From Caballeronia peredens (GTDB taxonomy: Bacteria > Pseudomonadota > Gammaproteobacteria > Burkholderiales > Burkholderiaceae), in NCBI GenBank assembly GCA_001544595.2, contig FCOH02000023.1, positions 28,612 to 92,611 on the forward strand: a stretch of DNA of 64,000 nt, read 5' to 3'. The notes beneath the pieces were generated by a model. It did no database searches. It had not been told where the DNA came from and worked only from the letters and a program-made list of their open reading frames with translations. Below, one piece after another: positions 62,279-64,000 of the stretch (position 1 is its first letter; every line of letters starts with the position of its first letter). The position numbers and the translations under genes were made by a program.

Positions 62279-62780
62279 CGCCGAGGCGCTCTACCGCGCG
62301 CTCGTCGAACAGATTCGCGCCGCGTATGGATCATCGCTCGCCACGGCGGACGGCGCCGTGCTCGCGGGCATCTACAGCGGTGGGGTGTGGCTCGCCGAGC
62401 GTCTCGCGCAGGATTTGCACGCGCCGCACTTCGGCGTGGTGAACGTGGCGCTGCATCGCGACGATTACGCGAAAAAGGGCCTGCACAGCCAGGCGCGTCC
62501 GACCGAATTGCCCTTCGATGTCAACGGCCGCCGCATCATCCTGATCGACGACGTGCTGTCCACCGGCCGCACCGTGCGCGCGGCGATCAACGAGCTTTAC
62601 GATTACGGCCGCCCGGCATCGATCGATCTCGCGGTGCTCGCGGATCGCGGCGGACGCGAAATGCCGATCGCGGCGCGCTTTGTCGGCGGCACGGTCGACG
62701 TGCCCGCGAGCGAAGATCTCGTGCTCGCGCGCGGCGCGGCGAATGCGTTCACCTTCACGACGGAACCGCGTACGCGCTGA
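62265..62780 (+). CDS. pyrR: PyrR family uracil phosphoribosyltransferase/regulator
   Basis: The 171-residue phosphoribosyltransferase carries the PRPP loop IILIDDVLSTGRT (91-103) and GIYSGGVWLAERLA near the N-terminus. PyrR in Gram-positives is an RNA-binding attenuator; in betaproteobacteria the role is less clear and may be regulatory with pyrB. It overlaps ruvX by 14 bases and precedes pyrB by 66. Start at ATG 62265 is fixed by conservation (MSSIDAEALYRALVEQIR). Confidence 0.9.
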   Translation: MSSIDAEALYRALVEQIRAAYGSSLATADGAVLAGIYSGGVWLAERLAQDLHAPHFGVVNVALHRDDYAKKGLHSQARPTELPFDVNGRRIILIDDVLSTGRTVRAAINELYDYGRPASIDLAVLADRGGREMPIAARFVGGTVDVPASEDLVLARGAANAFTFTTEPRTR

Positions 62781-62846
62781 CGCGCATCGACTCGTATTTC
62801 GCGGCTGCGCATTCAGCCTCTTTTCAAAGAAACACCTGGATTCATC

Positions 62847-63884
62847 ATGAACACCGCTACCCAGGGCGCCGCTGAATCGAGCGCGCCCGCATCGGACAAG
62901 CCCGCCGACACGTTCCGGTACGGCTTTCTCAAGGGCAACCCGCAGCTCACGAAGAACGGCGAGCTCAAGCATCTGCTGACCATCGAAGGCTTGCCGCGCT
63001 CGATCGTCACGCACATTCTCGATACCGCCGAGCAGTTCGTGAGCGTGACCGACCGCGAAGTGAAGAAGGTGCCGCTGTTGCGCGGCAAGTCGGTGTTCAA
63101 CCTCTTCTTCGAAAACTCGACGCGCACGCGCACCACGTTCGAGATCGCGGCGAAGCGTCTCTCGGCGGACGTGCTGAACCTGAACATCAACGCGTCGTCG
63201 ACGAGCAAGGGCGAATCGCTGCTCGACACGATCAACAATCTCTCCGCGATGCACGCCGACATGTTCGTCGTGCGTCATGCGTCGAGCGGCGCGCCGTATC
63301 TGATCGCCGAGCATTGCGCGCCGCACGTGCACGTGATCAACGCGGGCGACGGCCGTCACGCGCATCCGACGCAGGGCCTGCTCGACATGTACACGATCCG
63401 CCATTACAAGCGCGACTTCACGAAGCTGCGCGTGGCGATTGTCGGCGACATCCTGCATTCGCGCGTCGCGCGCTCGGACATTCACGCGCTCACCACGCTC
63501 GGCGTGCCGGAAGTCCGCGCGATCGGGCCGCGCACGCTCTTGCCGGGCAACCTCGATCAGATGGGCGTGCACGTCTATCACAATCTCGACGAAGGCCTGA
63601 AGGGCGTCGACGTCATCATCATGCTGCGCCTGCAGAACGAACGCATGAGCGGCGCGCTGCTGCCCTCGGCGCAGGAGTATTTCAAGAGCTGGGGACTCAC
63701 GCCCGAGCGTCTCGCGCTCGCCGCGCCCGATGCCATCGTGATGCATCCGGGCCCGATGAACCGCGGCGTCGAAATCGACTCGCAGGTGGCCGACGGCCCG
63801 CAGTCGGTGATCCTGAACCAGGTGACGTTCGGCATCGCCGTGCGCATGGCGGTGATGGGCATCGTGGCCGGCAACAGCGACTGA
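62847..63884 (+). CDS. pyrB: Aspartate carbamoyltransferase catalytic subunit
   Basis: The 345-residue enzyme condenses carbamoyl phosphate and aspartate, the first committed step of pyrimidine synthesis. It has FFENSTRTRTTFE (87-99), the carbamoyl-phosphate site, followed by VVRHASSGAPY, INAGDGRHAHPTQGLLD and IMLRLQNERM, and ends with VMHPGPMNRGVEIDSQVADGPQS. An N-terminal extension of about 30 residues (ATQGAAESSAPASDKPADTF), probably contacting the dihydroorotase partner as in the class A enzymes of pseudomonads, precedes the core. No pyrI is expected for this type. The dihydroorotase gene follows 32 bases later. Confidence 0.95.
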   Translation: MNTATQGAAESSAPASDKPADTFRYGFLKGNPQLTKNGELKHLLTIEGLPRSIVTHILDTAEQFVSVTDREVKKVPLLRGKSVFNLFFENSTRTRTTFEIAAKRLSADVLNLNINASSTSKGESLLDTINNLSAMHADMFVVRHASSGAPYLIAEHCAPHVHVINAGDGRHAHPTQGLLDMYTIRHYKRDFTKLRVAIVGDILHSRVARSDIHALTTLGVPEVRAIGPRTLLPGNLDQMGVHVYHNLDEGLKGVDVIIMLRLQNERMSGALLPSAQEYFKSWGLTPERLALAAPDAIVMHPGPMNRGVEIDSQVADGPQSVILNQVTFGIAVRMAVMGIVAGNSD

Positions 63885-63916
63885 GCATCGACCAAGCATC
63901 GACTAAGAACAGCGAC

Positions 63917-64000
63917 ATGAAGATCCAGATTCAAGGCGGCACGATCATCGACCCGGCCGCGGGCACCGAAGCACGCACGGACCTATTCATTGCGGCGGGG
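63917..64000 (+). CDS. pyrC: Dihydroorotase (start only, runs off the window)
   Basis: Twenty-eight residues reading MKIQIQGGTIIDPAAGTEARTDLFIAAG are visible, the usual first strand of a dihydroorotase-type amidohydrolase. In this position, after pyrB, the gene is usually the pyrC' (pyrX) form that assembles with PyrB and may be catalytically inactive. The metal-binding residues lie beyond the edge, so activity cannot be judged. A short direct repeat AGCATCGAC occurs twice between pyrB and this start. Confidence 0.8.
   Translation, partial: MKIQIQGGTIIDPAAGTEARTDLFIAAG

Noticed and set aside
63885..63907. Tandem AGCATCGAC repeat between pyrB and the dihydroorotase gene
   Set aside because: Two copies of 9 bases at the junction; too short to call a functional element, probably a small duplication.

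Overview
The window is chromosomal DNA from a GC-rich (mid-60s percent by eye) betaproteobacterium of the Burkholderiaceae, most likely the Paraburkholderia/Caballeronia/Burkholderia group. Three things point there: the lineage-typical small exported proteins (a DUF4148 protein, a DUF2242 lipoprotein, a DUF3579 protein); gene order such as rpsT/murJ, lpxK-ycaR-kdsB-adk and yqgE-ruvX-pyrR-pyrB-pyrC; and a periplasmic-type 3-hydroxybutyrate oligomer hydrolase, which implies polyhydroxybutyrate metabolism. I see no rRNA or tRNA gene, CRISPR array, insertion sequence or prophage.

Layout. Positions 1-5.8 kb hold pdxH, cfa and a partial DUF72 gene on the minus strand, then tcdA facing a thioredoxin-TPR chaperone and a pirin. 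Positions 5.9-14 kb hold eamA, amiC with tsaE, the tightly overlapped queG-ogt-xerD operon, an acyl-CoA dehydrogenase, ybaK and plsY. Positions 14-25 kb are housekeeping: yajQ, murB, argG, argF, a DUF3579 gene, rpsT, murJ with a SirB1-family gene, a short-chain dehydrogenase, adk, kdsB, ycaR and lpxK. Positions 26-29.4 kb carry xseA, sodB and a small membrane protein.

Positions 29.4-46.4 kb are more accessory: a degenerate EAL protein, a GntR regulator with an MdtD-type exporter, a single-ORF HigB-HigA-like toxin-antitoxin fusion, a YfcJ/YhhS-type exporter divergent from xanthine dehydrogenase (xdhA, xdhB and a short xdhC), a lipoprotein, AraC and LysR regulators, a 2-hydroxychromene-2-carboxylate isomerase-like protein, a TAXI-type binding protein and a BON-domain protein. 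Positions 46.5-52.7 kb carry the 3HB-oligomer hydrolase, two exported proteins and an arsenic cluster (arsR, acr3, arsH) with no arsC. Positions 53-64 kb carry the CIRCE-controlled groES-groEL, an exported protein, a second DUF72 gene, thiD, a rubredoxin, an Hpt-like orphan protein, photolyase, yqgE, ruvX, pyrR, pyrB and the start of a dihydroorotase gene.

Convergent gene pairs generally share one bidirectional hairpin terminator (tcdA/ybbN, plsY/yajQ, murB/argG, DUF3579/rpsT, sirB1/SDR, groEL/hypothetical). Two other convergent pairs share a CTAG at their stops. The least ordinary items are the fused toxin-antitoxin reading frame with its GTGTGAAC operator, XdhC lacking its N-terminal half, the EAL protein without catalytic residues, the orphan Hpt-like protein where I would expect a pil chemosensory cluster, and a perfect 22-bp palindrome between lpxK and xseA.
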